A DNA stretch of 64,000 bases from Synechococcus sp. CCY 9618 (GCF_019038415.1 NZ_JAFKRG010000043.1:1-64000); one strand, 5' to 3'; numbered from the stretch's first letter, positions 8,584-17,933 are shown. Notes: generated from the sequence alone by a model not told the origin. Numbers and translations are program-made.

Positions 8584-8684
8584 GGCAAGGGCGCGGTGTG
8601 TATGAAGAAAGGTGGCGTTCGGTGAATTCGCGACCTTCCGGCCGGTTCAGTGGGTCGGAACCGTGTTGCATTCTCCGCGCCGCA

Positions 8685-9431
8685 ATGACGGCCTCCCCCA
8701 CCGCCAAGGAAACCATCCTCGTCGTCGATGACGAGGCAAGCATCCGCCGCATCCTGGAAACCCGCCTGTCGATGATCGGCTACCAGGTGGTCACCGCCAG
8801 CGATGGCGAGGAGGCCATTGAGGCCTTTCACCGTGTCCTGCCGGACCTGGTGGTGCTCGACGTGATGATGCCCAAGTTGGACGGCTACGGCGTCTGTCAG
8901 GAGCTGCGCAAGGAGTCCGACGTGCCGATCGTGATGCTCACCGCCCTCGGCGACGTGGCGGACCGCATCACGGGCCTGGAGCTCGGGGCCGACGACTACG
9001 TCGTCAAGCCCTTCAGCCCCAAGGAACTGGAGGCCCGCATCCGTTGCGTGCTGCGGCGGGTGGAGAAGGAGACCGGCGCCGGGATCCCCAACTCCGGCGT
9101 CATCCAGGTGGGCGATCTCCGCATCGACACCAACAAGCGGCAGGTGTACCGCGGCGATGAGCGCATCCGCCTCACCGGCATGGAGTTCAGCCTGCTGGAG
9201 CTGCTGGTGAGCCGCTCCGGAGAGCCCTTCAGCCGCGGCGAGATCCTCAAGGAGGTGTGGGGCTACACCCCCGAGCGTCACGTGGACACCCGGGTGGTGG
9301 ATGTCCACATCTCCCGGCTGCGATCCAAACTGGAGGATGATCCGGCCAACCCCGAGCTGATCCTCACGGCGCGGGGCACCGGCTATCTGTTCCAGCGCAT
9401 CGTTGAACCCGTTGCCACCGAAGGACCCTGA
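8685..9431 (+). CDS. rpaB: Response regulator RpaB (Ycf27, OmpR family)
   Basis: Essential regulator of high-light and redox genes in cyanobacteria, partner of the kinase NblS/Hik33. The 248-residue protein from the ATG at 8685 has a receiver domain with D15-D16, phospho-acceptor D59 in VLDVMMPKLDGYG and KPFSPKELEARI, followed by a winged helix with [21 protein letters not shown]. The frame is open to 8598, but the upstream segment is not conserved. The next gene, plsX, starts inside the last codons of rpaB, so they are probably co-transcribed. Confidence 0.95.
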   Translation: MTASPTAKETILVVDDEASIRRILETRLSMIGYQVVTASDGEEAIEAFHRVLPDLVVLDVMMPKLDGYGVCQELRKESDVPIVMLTALGDVADRITGLELGADDYVVKPFSPKELEARIRCVLRRVEKETGAGIPNSGVIQVGDLRIDTNKRQVYRGDERIRLTGMEFSLLELLVSRSGEPFSRGEILKEVWGYTPERHVDTRVVDVHISRLRSKLEDDPANPELILTARGTGYLFQRIVEPVATEGP

Positions 9432-10740
9432 AGGCGGCAGCCGCGACAGCCGCCGCCTCATCTCCCAGCGCACCAAGCCCAACCGCACGATCCGGCGGCT
9501 GGTCATCTGGTATCGGCGCAACGCCGCCGTCACCAGCCTGGTGGGCACCGCCACAGCCACCGCAAGCGGGGCCGCCTCCGGGGCGGTGTCCGTGGCCGGC
9601 AGCATGGCCGGCTCCGTGCTCCAGCCCCTGGTCTTCGATCCCCTGCGACGGCTCCAGCAGGGAAGCGGCGGCATCGGCATCGATGATCGCGGGCGGCTCT
9701 GGGTGGCCGTGGACGGCATGGGCGGTGACCACGCCCCGGGACCGATCCTGGAGGGCTGCCTGCGGGCGGTGAGCCTGCTGCCCCTGCGCATCCGCTTCGT
9801 GGCCGAACCGGAGCCCCTGCGCCGGGCGGTGGCGGCGATGGGTCTGACCCAGGCGCTCGACGAGGCGGTGGAGCGGGGCCTGATCCAGCTGGTACCGAGC
9901 GGCCCCTCGGTGGGCATGAACGAGGAGGCCACCGTGGTGCGCCGCAAGCGCGACGCCAGCATCAACCTGGCCATGGACCTGGTCAAACGGGGCGAGGCCA
10001 CCGCCGTGTACTCGGCAGGCAACTCCGGGGCCGTCATGGCCGCCGCCATCTTCCGCCTCGGCCGCCTGGCGGGCATCGACCGCCCGGCCATCGGCGCCCT
10101 GTTCCCCACCAAGGACCCCAGCCAGCAGGTGCTGGTGCTGGATGTGGGGGCCAACATGGACTGCAAGCCCGAATGGCTGCACCAGTTCGCCCTGCTCGGC
10201 AACATCTACAGCCGTGACGTGCTGCAGGTGCGGCGGCCCCGGGTCGGCCTGGTGAACATCGGCGAGGAGGAGTGCAAGGGCAACGACCTCTGCCTGCGCA
10301 CCCACCCGCTGCTGGCGGGCGATGAACGCTTCGTGTTCGCCGGCAACTGCGAGGGGCGCGACATCCTTTCCGGCGACTTCGACGTGGTGGTCTGCGACGG
10401 CTTCACCGGCAACGTGCTGCTCAAGTTCCTGGAATCGGTGGGCAGTGTGCTGCTCGACGTGCTGCGGGCCGAGCTGCCCCGGGGCCGGCGCGGCAAGGTG
10501 GGTTCGGCCTTTCTGCGCAGCAACCTGGTGCGGATCAAGAAGCGCCTCGACCATGCCGAGCACGGCGGCGCCCTGCTGCTGGGGGTCGACGGCGTCTGCG
10601 TCATCGGCCATGGCAGCAGCCGGGCCCTGTCGGTGGTGAGCGCCCTGCGACTGGCCCACTCCGCCGCCAGCCACGGTGTGATGGACGACCTGCACGCCCT
10701 CGGGGAGGGGAGCGCCGGGGTGGCAACCACCTGTGGTTGA
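9403..10740 (+). CDS. plsX: Phosphate acyltransferase PlsX
   Basis: Converts acyl-ACP to acyl-phosphate, the first step of phosphatidic acid synthesis, at the membrane surface. The catalytic part starts near VAVDGMGGDHAPG and includes GNSGAVMAA and DGFTGNV. An N-terminal extension of about 100 residues, rich in Ala/Gly and basic residues (RRLVIWYRRNAAVTSL), precedes the domain and could help membrane attachment. The start is uncertain: TTG at 9403 or 9412, both inside the end of rpaB; the first ATG (about 9604) would remove conserved-looking sequence. It heads the run plsX-fabH-fabD-plsC. Confidence 0.9.
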   Translation: MNPLPPKDPEGGSRDSRRLISQRTKPNRTIRRLVIWYRRNAAVTSLVGTATATASGAASGAVSVAGSMAGSVLQPLVFDPLRRLQQGSGGIGIDDRGRLWVAVDGMGGDHAPGPILEGCLRAVSLLPLRIRFVAEPEPLRRAVAAMGLTQALDEAVERGLIQLVPSGPSVGMNEEATVVRRKRDASINLAMDLVKRGEATAVYSAGNSGAVMAAAIFRLGRLAGIDRPAIGALFPTKDPSQQVLVLDVGANMDCKPEWLHQFALLGNIYSRDVLQVRRPRVGLVNIGEEECKGNDLCLRTHPLLAGDERFVFAGNCEGRDILSGDFDVVVCDGFTGNVLLKFLESVGSVLLDVLRAELPRGRRGKVGSAFLRSNLVRIKKRLDHAEHGGALLLGVDGVCVIGHGSSRALSVVSALRLAHSAASHGVMDDLHALGEGSAGVATTCG

Positions 10741-10813
10741 CTGAGCCCACCTGTGAACCGAATGGGTGCCGCTCGGGGCAGACACCGCTGGGACCACGGC
10801 ATCCTTCCGGGGC

Positions 10814-11821
10814 ATGGCCCTGGTGGGCTGCGGCCGTGCCCTTCCTGTCGCCAGCATCCCTAACGAGCAGCTGAGCGAACGGGTCGAGACGAACGACGAC
10901 TGGATCCGCAGCCGCACCGGCATCGGCGCCCGCCGGGTGGCCGGGCCGGGAGAGACCGTCACCAGCCTGGCCGCCGACGCCGCCCGAGCCGCCCTGGCCC
11001 ACGCCGGCTGGGCCGCCGGGGAGGTGGATCTGATCCTGCTGGCCACCTCCAGTCCCGACGATCTGTTCGGCACGGCGCCGCGGGTGCAGGCGGCCCTGGG
11101 GGCCCACCGAGCCGTGGCCTTCGACCTCACTGCCGCCTGCAGCGGCTTCCTGTTCGCCCTGATCACCGCGGCCCAGTACATCCGCACGGGGGCGATGAGG
11201 CGGGTGCTGGTGATCGGCGCCGACCAGCTCAGCCGCTGGCTGGACTGGGACGACCGCCGCACCTGCGTGCTCTTCGGGGACGGCGCCGGGGCCGTCGCCG
11301 TGCAGGCCTGCGACCCCGACGAGGACGGGCTGCTGGGCTTCCGCATGCGCTCCGACGGCAGCCGCAACGCCTGCCTCACCCTGGCCCAGGTGACCGGGCA
11401 CCGGCCACTGGTGGGGAGCCTCTCCTCCCAGACGGGAGGGTTCGCACCGATCTTCATGAACGGCCAGGAGGTCTACAAGTTCGCCGTGCGGGAGGTGCCC
11501 GCCGTGCTGGCAGAGCTGCTCGAGGGCACCGGCACGGACCCTGCTGCCGTGGACTGGCTGCTGCTGCACCAGGCCAACCAGCGCATCCTGGATGCGGTGG
11601 CCGACCGGTTCGCCATGCCCGCCGCCAAGGTGCTCAGCAACCTGGCCGCCTACGGCAACACCTCCGCCGCCACGATTCCGCTGATGCTCGATGAAGCGGT
11701 CCGGGACGGCCGGGTGGGCGCCGGCGACCTGATCGCCAGCAGCGGCTTCGGCGCCGGGCTGAGCTGGGGGGCGGCCCTGTTCCGCTGGAGCGGTCCGGGG
11801 GCGCCACCGGCCGAGGCCTAA
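10814..11821 (+). CDS. fabH: 3-oxoacyl-ACP synthase III (KAS III)
   Basis: Initiates fatty-acid synthesis by condensing acetyl-CoA with malonyl-ACP. From the ATG at 10814 it has 335 residues, with nucleophile C109 in LTAACSG, histidine in HQANQRI and asparagine in YGNTSAA, the complete Cys-His-Asn triad. A GTG at 10766 in the same frame would add 16 unconserved residues. It is located between plsX and fabD on the same strand. Confidence 0.95.
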   Translation: MALVGCGRALPVASIPNEQLSERVETNDDWIRSRTGIGARRVAGPGETVTSLAADAARAALAHAGWAAGEVDLILLATSSPDDLFGTAPRVQAALGAHRAVAFDLTAACSGFLFALITAAQYIRTGAMRRVLVIGADQLSRWLDWDDRRTCVLFGDGAGAVAVQACDPDEDGLLGFRMRSDGSRNACLTLAQVTGHRPLVGSLSSQTGGFAPIFMNGQEVYKFAVREVPAVLAELLEGTGTDPAAVDWLLLHQANQRILDAVADRFAMPAAKVLSNLAAYGNTSAATIPLMLDEAVRDGRVGAGDLIASSGFGAGLSWGAALFRWSGPGAPPAEA

Positions 11822-11847
11822 TCTCCTGCCGTTGAAGGGGGGCTCGC

Positions 11848-12747
11848 ATGGCCATCGCCTGGGTGTTTCCGGGGCAGGGATCGCAGAAATCCGGCATGGC
11901 GGAGGGGGTCATGGCCCTGGCCGGGGCGCCCGAACGCTTCGCGAGGGCCTCGGAGCTGCTCGGCCGCGACCTGCTGGCCATCTGCGCCGGAGAGGGGACG
12001 ACGGACGGGGAGGAGCCCGGCGACCTGAACGACACCCGCAACACCCAGCCGGCCCTGTTCGTGATCGAGAGCCTGCTGGTGGACGAACTGCACCGTCAGG
12101 GGCGCAGCGCCCAGCTGGTGGCGGGCCACAGCCTGGGCGAGCTGGTGGCGCTCTACGCCGCCGGCGTGTTCGACGCCGAGACCGGACTGGCCCTGATGAA
12201 GCGCCGCAGCGAGCTGATGGCCGCCGCCGGCGGCGGTGCCATGACCGCCGTGATGGGGTTCGACCGTGAGGAACTCGAGCATGTGGTGGCAGCCACCGAA
12301 GGTGTGGTGATCGCCAACGACAACAGCGCCGCCCAGGTGGTGCTCTCCGGCACCCCGGAGGGCGTGGCCAGCGTCAGCGCCACGCTGCGCTGCAAGCGGG
12401 CCATCCCCCTGGCCGTGTCGGGTGCCTTCCATTCCCCCTTCATGGCCGACGCCGCCGAGGCCTTCGCCGCCGAGCTGGAGGCGATCCCCTTCGCCGAGGC
12501 CCGGGTTCCCGTGCTTAGCAACGCCGATCCCCGGCCCGAGACCTCGGCCGCGGTGCTGAAGGAACGCCTGCGGCGGCAGATGACCATGGGCGTGCGCTGG
12601 CGGGAGACCATGGAGCAGTTGCAGAGCGCCGGCATCGGCACAGCGGTGGAGATCGGCCCCGGCAACGTGCTGAGCGGCCTGATCAAGCGCAGCTGCCCGG
12701 GGCTTGGCACGGCCCAGATCGCCGGCAGCGGCGACCTGGGCCTGTGA
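11848..12747 (+). CDS. fabD: Malonyl-CoA:ACP transacylase
   Basis: Loads malonyl groups onto ACP for fatty-acid elongation. The 299-residue protein has FPGQGSQKSGM near the start, nucleophile S95 in GHSLGE, arginine in ALMKRRSELM, and histidine in SGAFHSPFM. It ends in a 4-bp overlap with plsC, so the two are translationally coupled. Confidence 0.96.
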   Translation: MAIAWVFPGQGSQKSGMAEGVMALAGAPERFARASELLGRDLLAICAGEGTTDGEEPGDLNDTRNTQPALFVIESLLVDELHRQGRSAQLVAGHSLGELVALYAAGVFDAETGLALMKRRSELMAAAGGGAMTAVMGFDREELEHVVAATEGVVIANDNSAAQVVLSGTPEGVASVSATLRCKRAIPLAVSGAFHSPFMADAAEAFAAELEAIPFAEARVPVLSNADPRPETSAAVLKERLRRQMTMGVRWRETMEQLQSAGIGTAVEIGPGNVLSGLIKRSCPGLGTAQIAGSGDLGL

Positions 12748-13469
12748 GGCGCCGACGCCGGCCCCCGGCCGACCCCCCGGCCCTGCTGAGCACGCCGAAG
12801 CCGAGCCTCACCTACCGGCTGATCAGCTACCTGCTGGTCTTCCCCATCTACCGGCTGCTGTTCCGGGGCCGCACCGCCGGCAACGCCAACGTGCCCCTCG
12901 AGGGAGCCGTGGTGGTGGTGGCCAACCACGGCTCCCACCTGGATCCCCCCCTGCTGGGCCATGCCCTGGGCCGCCCCGTGGCCTTCATGGCCAAGGCGGA
13001 GCTGTTCCGGGTGCCGCTGCTGGGGCCGATCATCCGCGCCTGCGGCGCCTACCCGGTGGAGCGGGGTGCCGGGGACCGGGAGGCGATCCGCACCGCCACC
13101 GACCGGCTGCTGCAGGGCTGGGCCACCGGCGTCTTTCTCGACGGCACCCGCCAGCAGGATGGCCGCGTCAACCAGCCCCAGCCCGGGGCGGCCCTGCTGG
13201 CGGCGCGGGCCGGCGTGCCCCTGCTGCCGGTGGCGATCATCAACAGCCACCGGGCCTTGGGGCCGGGGGGCAACGGGCCTCGGCTGGTGCCGATCCACAT
13301 CCGCATCGGCACCCCGATCCCGCCGCCCGCCTCCCGGCGCCGGCCCGATCTGGACGCGGTGACCCGCGCCGCCCAGGACCAGATCAACCAGCTGCTCGAC
13401 CTGGGCCCGATCAGCGAAACCCTGCTTTCTCCAGCCAGGGAGCGAGCCGGTCTTCCACCCAGGGCCTGA
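12744..13469 (+). CDS. plsC: 1-acyl-sn-glycerol-3-phosphate acyltransferase
   Basis: Makes phosphatidic acid from lysophosphatidic acid at the membrane. The 241-residue protein starts at a GTG inside the fabD stop. The NHX4D catalytic motif is NHGSHLD (61-67), with a hydrophobic segment at about 24-40, the VERGAGDREAIR region, and an FLDGTRQQDG motif in place of the common EGTRS. The gene ends inside the convergent YdcF-like gene (59 bp shared). Confidence 0.9.
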   Translation: MRRRRRPPADPPALLSTPKPSLTYRLISYLLVFPIYRLLFRGRTAGNANVPLEGAVVVVANHGSHLDPPLLGHALGRPVAFMAKAELFRVPLLGPIIRACGAYPVERGAGDREAIRTATDRLLQGWATGVFLDGTRQQDGRVNQPQPGAALLAARAGVPLLPVAIINSHRALGPGGNGPRLVPIHIRIGTPIPPPASRRRPDLDAVTRAAQDQINQLLDLGPISETLLSPARERAGLPPRA

Positions 13470-14136
13470 TGTCACGGCCGCTCACCACCCAGAGCGCGGC
13501 CCGCACCCCATCCCCCCACAACCGCCGCCGCCCTTCGACGACGCAGAGGGGGCCGCAGGGGACCGGCACCGGGGTGAGATGGATGCCGCGGCTGCCGGCC
13601 ACGATCCGTCCCACCAGCAGGGCCCGGTCCATGTGATCGGTGGAGGTGACCAGCAGGGCGTGGCGGATGCGGGCCTTGCGCAGGTCGTCGACCAGGGAGG
13701 TGAAATTGGAGACCGTGTCGCGGGCCCGGTAATCCAGCTGCACCTGGCGGGACGGCAGACCTTCCTTGTGCTGGAACAGCCAGTGGGCGTATTCCGGGTT
13801 GGTGCCGCCGGTCACCACCACCGGCAGGCCGTCGGAGCGGGCCAGGCGGGCGGCCGCCTCCTCCCGGGCCGCGTCGCCCCCCAGCACCAGGATCATCTGG
13901 GGCGGAGGCGGAGTGGGCCACCACCAGCCGCGGGAGAGCCACAGCAGGCCCAGCCCTGCCAGGCCGACGAGCACCAGCCGCCCCGGGAAGGACCGCCGCC
14001 GCCGGGCGGCCGGCGGCGGCGGTCGGCGGCCAGGGGAGGAAGGGGATGGGGCCCCTGGGGAGATCGGCCCGGCAGGGCGGCGGCGCCGCGGGCGACCACG
14101 ACGGGTGCGGGGGCCGGGTCCGGGCCGACTCAGCAT
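13411..14136 (-). CDS. YdcF-like (DUF218) membrane-anchored protein
   Basis: 241 residues. A long basic, proline-rich cytoplasmic N-terminus (about 1-48) is followed by one membrane helix (LVLVGLAGLGLLWL) and an external DUF218 domain beginning MILVLGGDAAREEAAARLA, with VVTGGTNPEYA, DTVSNF and VTSTDHMDRA. In E. coli relatives (SanA, YdcF) the domain is linked to envelope functions; the substrate is unknown. Its 3' end overlaps plsC and its start overlaps the tsaB stop by 7 bp, so it probably shares a transcript with tsaB and ycf34. Confidence 0.8.
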   Translation of the reverse strand: MLSRPGPGPRTRRGRPRRRRPAGPISPGAPSPSSPGRRPPPPAARRRRSFPGRLVLVGLAGLGLLWLSRGWWWPTPPPPQMILVLGGDAAREEAAARLARSDGLPVVVTGGTNPEYAHWLFQHKEGLPSRQVQLDYRARDTVSNFTSLVDDLRKARIRHALLVTSTDHMDRALLVGRIVAGSRGIHLTPVPVPCGPLCVVEGRRRLWGDGVRAALWVVSGRDIRPWVEDRLAPWLEKAGFR

Positions 14137-14783
14137 GGGAGCACCTCCACCGGGCTGGTGGGATAGAGAGGCAGCACTGGTTGCCAGGGGGCTGCCCGAC
14201 CCCCAGCGGCGATCGCTTCGCTGATGGCGAGCAACTGGCGCACATCCTCGGGCAGCAGTGCCTGGGCGTTGCCCACCGGGAAGTCCGCCAGGTCCTCGAC
14301 GGCGCGATGGAGCCGCGGAGCCTCCAGCTCAGCCACCCCGCCGGGCTGAGTCGGGTCGAGGCGATAGAGCCCCGCCACCACACCCCGCCGGGGCAGCTCC
14401 TGCATCAGCCAGAAGGGACCCGGCCCGGGGGGCTCCGGGCCAGTGATCCGTCGGCGGGCCACCAGCAGGAAACTGCTGACCCCATCAAGGGGCAGGTCGA
14501 GCTGCTGGGCAAGGGTGCGGGCGAGCACCACGGTCAGGCGGGTGCCGGTGAACCCTCCGGGGCCGGTGGCCACCGCCAGCCGGCCCAGGTCCGGCCAGGC
14601 GCTGGCGGGCAGCACCGATTCGAGGCACTCGAAGAGGCGGTTGGAGAGCGAACGGCCGAGGGGAAAGTGCTCGAGCCGCTCCGGCTGGGACGACCCGAGC
14701 CGCTGCAGCCCCACCCCGAGACTCTCACTGGAGCTGTGCAGGGCCAGCAGCCAACGGCCGGCCCCGGGACGCGGCGCCGTCAT
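14130..14783 (-). CDS. tsaB: tRNA threonylcarbamoyladenosine biosynthesis protein TsaB
   Basis: Partner of TsaD in making the t6A37 modification of ANN-decoding tRNAs. The 217 residues start MTAPRPGAGRWLLALHSSSE at 14783; an open frame extends further upstream but would cover ycf34. Family features seen are the ALHSSSESLGVGL start, the VATGPGGFTGTRLTV glycine-rich motif and the GVSSFLLVA region. Its ATG overlaps the stop of ycf34 by 4 bp. Confidence 0.9.
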   Translation of the reverse strand: MTAPRPGAGRWLLALHSSSESLGVGLQRLGSSQPERLEHFPLGRSLSNRLFECLESVLPASAWPDLGRLAVATGPGGFTGTRLTVVLARTLAQQLDLPLDGVSSFLLVARRRITGPEPPGPGPFWLMQELPRRGVVAGLYRLDPTQPGGVAELEAPRLHRAVEDLADFPVGNAQALLPEDVRQLLAISEAIAAGGRAAPWQPVLPLYPTSPVEVLPC

Positions 14784-15058
14784 GTGGGCAGCGCCCCCTC
14801 GGGCCGCCAGCGCCGCCAGCGACCCGTATCGGAGCGGAAGTCGGAGCAGGCCCGCACATCCCACTCCACCCCGACGCCGCCCGTGCCTCCAAGGTCCCCG
14901 CGGCCATCCCCATCAAGGTCCATCACCTGCACATGGATACGGGGCTGCCGGGGCCTGAAGTCGGGATGGGAATTGAGGTGGGCGACGCCGTGCTGGCGCT
15001 CGACCGCGTGGTAGGCCTGACAGCGCTCGACCCAGTGGCAATCCACGCAGATGCACAT
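14780..15058 (-). CDS. ycf34: Ycf34 family protein (iron-sulfur type cysteines)
   Basis: 92 residues starting MCICVDCHWVERCQAYHAVE. Cysteines C2, C4, C7 and C13 form the N-terminal cluster typical of Ycf34, reported in Synechocystis to bind an iron-sulfur cluster and affect photosynthetic electron transport. The Met at 15058 gives the family start; an upstream in-frame start at 15085 adds nine unconserved residues. It is divergent from cca with only 28 bp between starts and coupled to tsaB downstream. Confidence 0.9.
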   Translation of the reverse strand: MCICVDCHWVERCQAYHAVERQHGVAHLNSHPDFRPRQPRIHVQVMDLDGDGRGDLGGTGGVGVEWDVRACSDFRSDTGRWRRWRPEGALPT

Positions 15059-15086
15059 GCCGCCACGGCCCAGCAGGGTACCCATT

Positions 15087-16406
15087 GTGGCGCGGGAGCC
15101 GGCGCGTCAAGCCGGGGAACTGTGGCGGGCCCTGGCGCCGGAGGGCTGGCCCCTGCCCCCTGGGCTGCTGCCGGCCGGCACCGCGCTGGTGGGAGGCGCG
15201 GTGCGGGATGGCCTGCTGGGCCGCCTGACACCGCACCCGGATCTGGACCTGGTGGTGCCCGTGGACGCCGTTGCCCTGGCCAGGGCCCTGGGCCGGAAAC
15301 TCGGCGGCAGCTGCGTTGTGCTGGATCCGGAGCGCTCGATCGCCCGGCTGGTGCTGGCGGGGTGGACGATCGACCTGGCCCGCTGCGCCGGGGGCGACCT
15401 GGCGACCGACCTGGCCCGTCGCGACTTCACCGCCAACGCCATCGCCCTCCCCCTGCCGGCCGCGGTGCGGGCCGACGGCGACGGGGCGGCGGACCTGCGG
15501 CTGATCGACCCCTGCGGCGGCATGGGCGATCTGGCAGCGGGCCAGCTGGTGGCGATCAGCGAAGCCAACCTGCTCGACGATCCGCTGCGGCTGCTGCGGG
15601 GTGTGCGCCTGGCCAGCGAACTGGACTTCAGCATCGCTCCGGCCACCTGGGAGCTGATCCAGCGGCACCGGGAACGCATCAGCGCCGTGGCCGGTGAACG
15701 GGTGCTGGCGGAACTGGAACGGCTGGCCGCCTCCCCTGAGGGGCACCGGGGACTGGAGCGGGCCCTGGAGGCGGGGCTGCTCCAGCCCTGGGGGGCCGCC
15801 CTGGCAACCGCTGCCCCGCTGGCGCCCCTTGGCCCCGAGCGGCCCGAGGCCTGCGGCCTGACGCCCCAGGAGGCGACCTGGGCCCTGCCGCTGGCGCGCC
15901 TGGCTGCCGTTGCGGATGGCCCCAGCCTGGAGCGGTTACGGGCCAGCCGCCGCCTGCAGCAGCGCTGCCAGCGGCTGCGCTGCTGGCAGGGGCGGCTGCA
16001 GGCGGCGGCAGAGCGGACCGGCCAGAGCGGGCTGGACGCCCTGGCCGAGCCGGAACGGCTGCTGCTCCAGCGCCAGCTGGAGGACGACCTGCCCGCCCTG
16101 CTGCTGTCGCTGGAACCGCCACTGGCACAGCAGGCGCTGGATCGCTGGCGGGACCCGGCGGATCCCCTTTTCCACCCCCGCCCCCCCCTGGACGGACGTC
16201 GGCTGCAGCGGCTGCTTGCCATCAAGCCCGGCCCCAGGCTGGGCCGGCTGATCGATCACCTCACCGGCGAACGGGCCTTCGGGCGACTGGGCGATACGGC
16301 AGCGACCGACACAGCGGAAAAGGTCGAGGCGGGCGCGGTCGCAGAGGCCCGCCGCTGGCTGACCAGAGAGGCCGAAGGGCAGGAGATGGACCCGCGGCGT
16401 GATTAA
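15087..16406 (+). CDS. cca: CCA tRNA nucleotidyltransferase / poly(A) polymerase family protein
   Basis: Adds or repairs the 3' CCA of tRNAs, needed here because tRNA-Asn has no encoded CCA. The nucleotidyltransferase head has GGAVRD, the metal-binding DLDLVV and the RRDFTANA motif, followed by an RNA-binding part with LIDPCGG and DDPLRLLRGVR. The start is uncertain: GTG at 15087 gives 439 residues, while an ATG at 15057 would overlap the first codon of ycf34. Cyanobacteria can split A-adding and CC-adding activities over two such genes, which cannot be decided here. Confidence 0.85.
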   Translation: MAREPARQAGELWRALAPEGWPLPPGLLPAGTALVGGAVRDGLLGRLTPHPDLDLVVPVDAVALARALGRKLGGSCVVLDPERSIARLVLAGWTIDLARCAGGDLATDLARRDFTANAIALPLPAAVRADGDGAADLRLIDPCGGMGDLAAGQLVAISEANLLDDPLRLLRGVRLASELDFSIAPATWELIQRHRERISAVAGERVLAELERLAASPEGHRGLERALEAGLLQPWGAALATAAPLAPLGPERPEACGLTPQEATWALPLARLAAVADGPSLERLRASRRLQQRCQRLRCWQGRLQAAAERTGQSGLDALAEPERLLLQRQLEDDLPALLLSLEPPLAQQALDRWRDPADPLFHPRPPLDGRRLQRLLAIKPGPRLGRLIDHLTGERAFGRLGDTAATDTAEKVEAGAVAEARRWLTREAEGQEMDPRRD

Positions 16407-16470
16407 CTGCTGAATGCAATGGCGTGATCGCACCGCCTGCCAGATTTTTCCCTTTCCCGAGCCCCCTGCC

Positions 16471-16899
16471 ATGAGCGTTCGTCTCTACGTCGGCAACCTG
16501 CCGCAAACCTTTGATGCCAAAGAGCTGGATGCGCTCTTCTCGAACGTGGGAGAGGGGGTTCGCTTCAAGGCCGTCAACGACAGAGAGACTGGCGCCTGCC
16601 GGGGCTTCGGCTTCGCCAACGTCGACGACCTGGCCCTGGCCGAAGCCGTCATCGCCCAGCTCAACGGCAAGGACTTCGGCGGCAGCACCCTGCGCATCGA
16701 GATCTCAGAGCAGCGCCGGGAGTCCCGCTCTGCCACAGGCGCCGACCGACGCCCCGGCGCCGCTCCGGCCGCAGCCCGCAAGAGTGTCAACAAGGTGGTC
16801 CATGCCGACGCCGTGGGCGAAGGGGGCCCGGATCCCCGCTGGGCCGGCGAACTGGCGAAACTGAAGAACCTGCTGGCCAACCAGAAGGCCGCCGTCTGA
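16471..16899 (+). CDS. RNA-binding protein with one RRM domain
   Basis: 142-residue protein. The RRM covers about residues 1-80, with RNP2 LYVGNL and RNP1 RGFGFANV. A linker rich in Arg/Ala follows, then a short C-terminal segment (AGELAKLKNLLANQ). Cyanobacterial Rbp proteins of this kind bind RNA and some are cold induced. The ATG at 16471 is chosen because the RRM begins at once (MSVRLYVGNL). An extension to 16414 is not conserved. Confidence 0.92.
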   Translation: MSVRLYVGNLPQTFDAKELDALFSNVGEGVRFKAVNDRETGACRGFGFANVDDLALAEAVIAQLNGKDFGGSTLRIEISEQRRESRSATGADRRPGAAPAAARKSVNKVVHADAVGEGGPDPRWAGELAKLKNLLANQKAAV

Positions 16900-16937
16900 G
16901 GCTTTCCTCGGGCCCGCGCCTCCGGCGGCCCGATCCC

Positions 16938-17933
16938 ATGAGCCCTTTCCCACCAGCTGGCGTCGCTGCCGTCTATCCAGCTCAGTGGCAGGGCCTATGG
17001 GACTGGCAGGGACTGTCGATCAGCTATGTGAGCAGCGGAGGCGGCAGTCCCGACCTCGACGATCAGGGCCCTGGGCAACGGACAGCTGCCACCACCGCCC
17101 AGCCCGCTCTTTTCATCCACGGTTTCGGCGCCTGCAAGGAGCACTGGCGCCACAACCTGGCCGAGCTCGGCGGGAGTCGTCCCTGCTATGCCCTCGACCT
17201 GGTGGGCTTCGGCGCCAGCAGCAAGCCCCCGTCGCGGCTCGATGGCGAACCGGAAGATGGCCTGGCCCTCCGCTACGGCATCGACCTGTGGGCCACGCAG
17301 GTGGCCACCTTCGCCAGGGAGGTGATCGGAACGCCGGTGCAGTTGGTGGGCAACTCCATCGGCGGTGTGGTGGCTCTGGCCGCGGCCATGCAGCTGGAAC
17401 GGGAGGTGAGCCAGGTGATCCTGATCGACTGCGCCCAGCGCAGCCTGGATGACCGGCGGCTGGGCGAGCAGCCCCCCCTGGCCAGGATCGGCCGGCCGCT
17501 GCTGAAACAGCTGGTGCGGCAGCGGTGGCTCACCGCCCGCCTGTTCCGCTGGGTGGCCAGGGCGAGCGTTGTGCGTCGGATCCTCACTGTCGCCTATCCC
17601 TCGGGCGACGGCGTCAATGACGCCCTGGTCGACCTGCTGCTGACCCCGGCAAAAAGCCCCGGTGCCGTCGAGAGCTTTCGTGGCTTCATCAACCTCTTCC
17701 AGGATCGGCTGGCCCCGGACATGCTGGCCGAGCTGTCGATCCCTGTCCGGCTCCTGTGGGGCGAGGCTGATCCCTGGGAGCCCGTCGACGAGGCCCGTCG
17801 CTGGGAGCGTACCTTCAGCAGCGTTCGCGAGCTACGCGTTCTGAAGGGCCTGGGCCACTGCCCCCATGACGAGGATCCTCGTTCGGTGAATGCCGTACTG
17901 GAAGCGTGGCTAGCCAAGGCCGATCACCACTGA
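16938..17933 (+). CDS. Alpha/beta-fold hydrolase
   Basis: 331 residues. It has the oxyanion motif HGFGACKEHW, nucleophile serine in GNSIGG, acidic residue in WGEADPWEP, and catalytic histidine in GLGHCPHDEDP, so the triad is complete. The sequence resembles the plant/cyanobacterial group that includes pheophytinase-like and haloalkane-dehalogenase-like enzymes; the substrate cannot be assigned. It is convergent with crtB and ends in a repeat-containing terminator. Confidence 0.85.
   Translation: MSPFPPAGVAAVYPAQWQGLWDWQGLSISYVSSGGGSPDLDDQGPGQRTAATTAQPALFIHGFGACKEHWRHNLAELGGSRPCYALDLVGFGASSKPPSRLDGEPEDGLALRYGIDLWATQVATFAREVIGTPVQLVGNSIGGVVALAAAMQLEREVSQVILIDCAQRSLDDRRLGEQPPLARIGRPLLKQLVRQRWLTARLFRWVARASVVRRILTVAYPSGDGVNDALVDLLLTPAKSPGAVESFRGFINLFQDRLAPDMLAELSIPVRLLWGEADPWEPVDEARRWERTFSSVRELRVLKGLGHCPHDEDPRSVNAVLEAWLAKADHH

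Noticed and set aside
8181-10205. Minus-strand open frame of 674 codons
   Set aside because: It spans the radA start, all of rpaB and part of plsX in the wrong strand or frame; its composition is typical of an antisense shadow.
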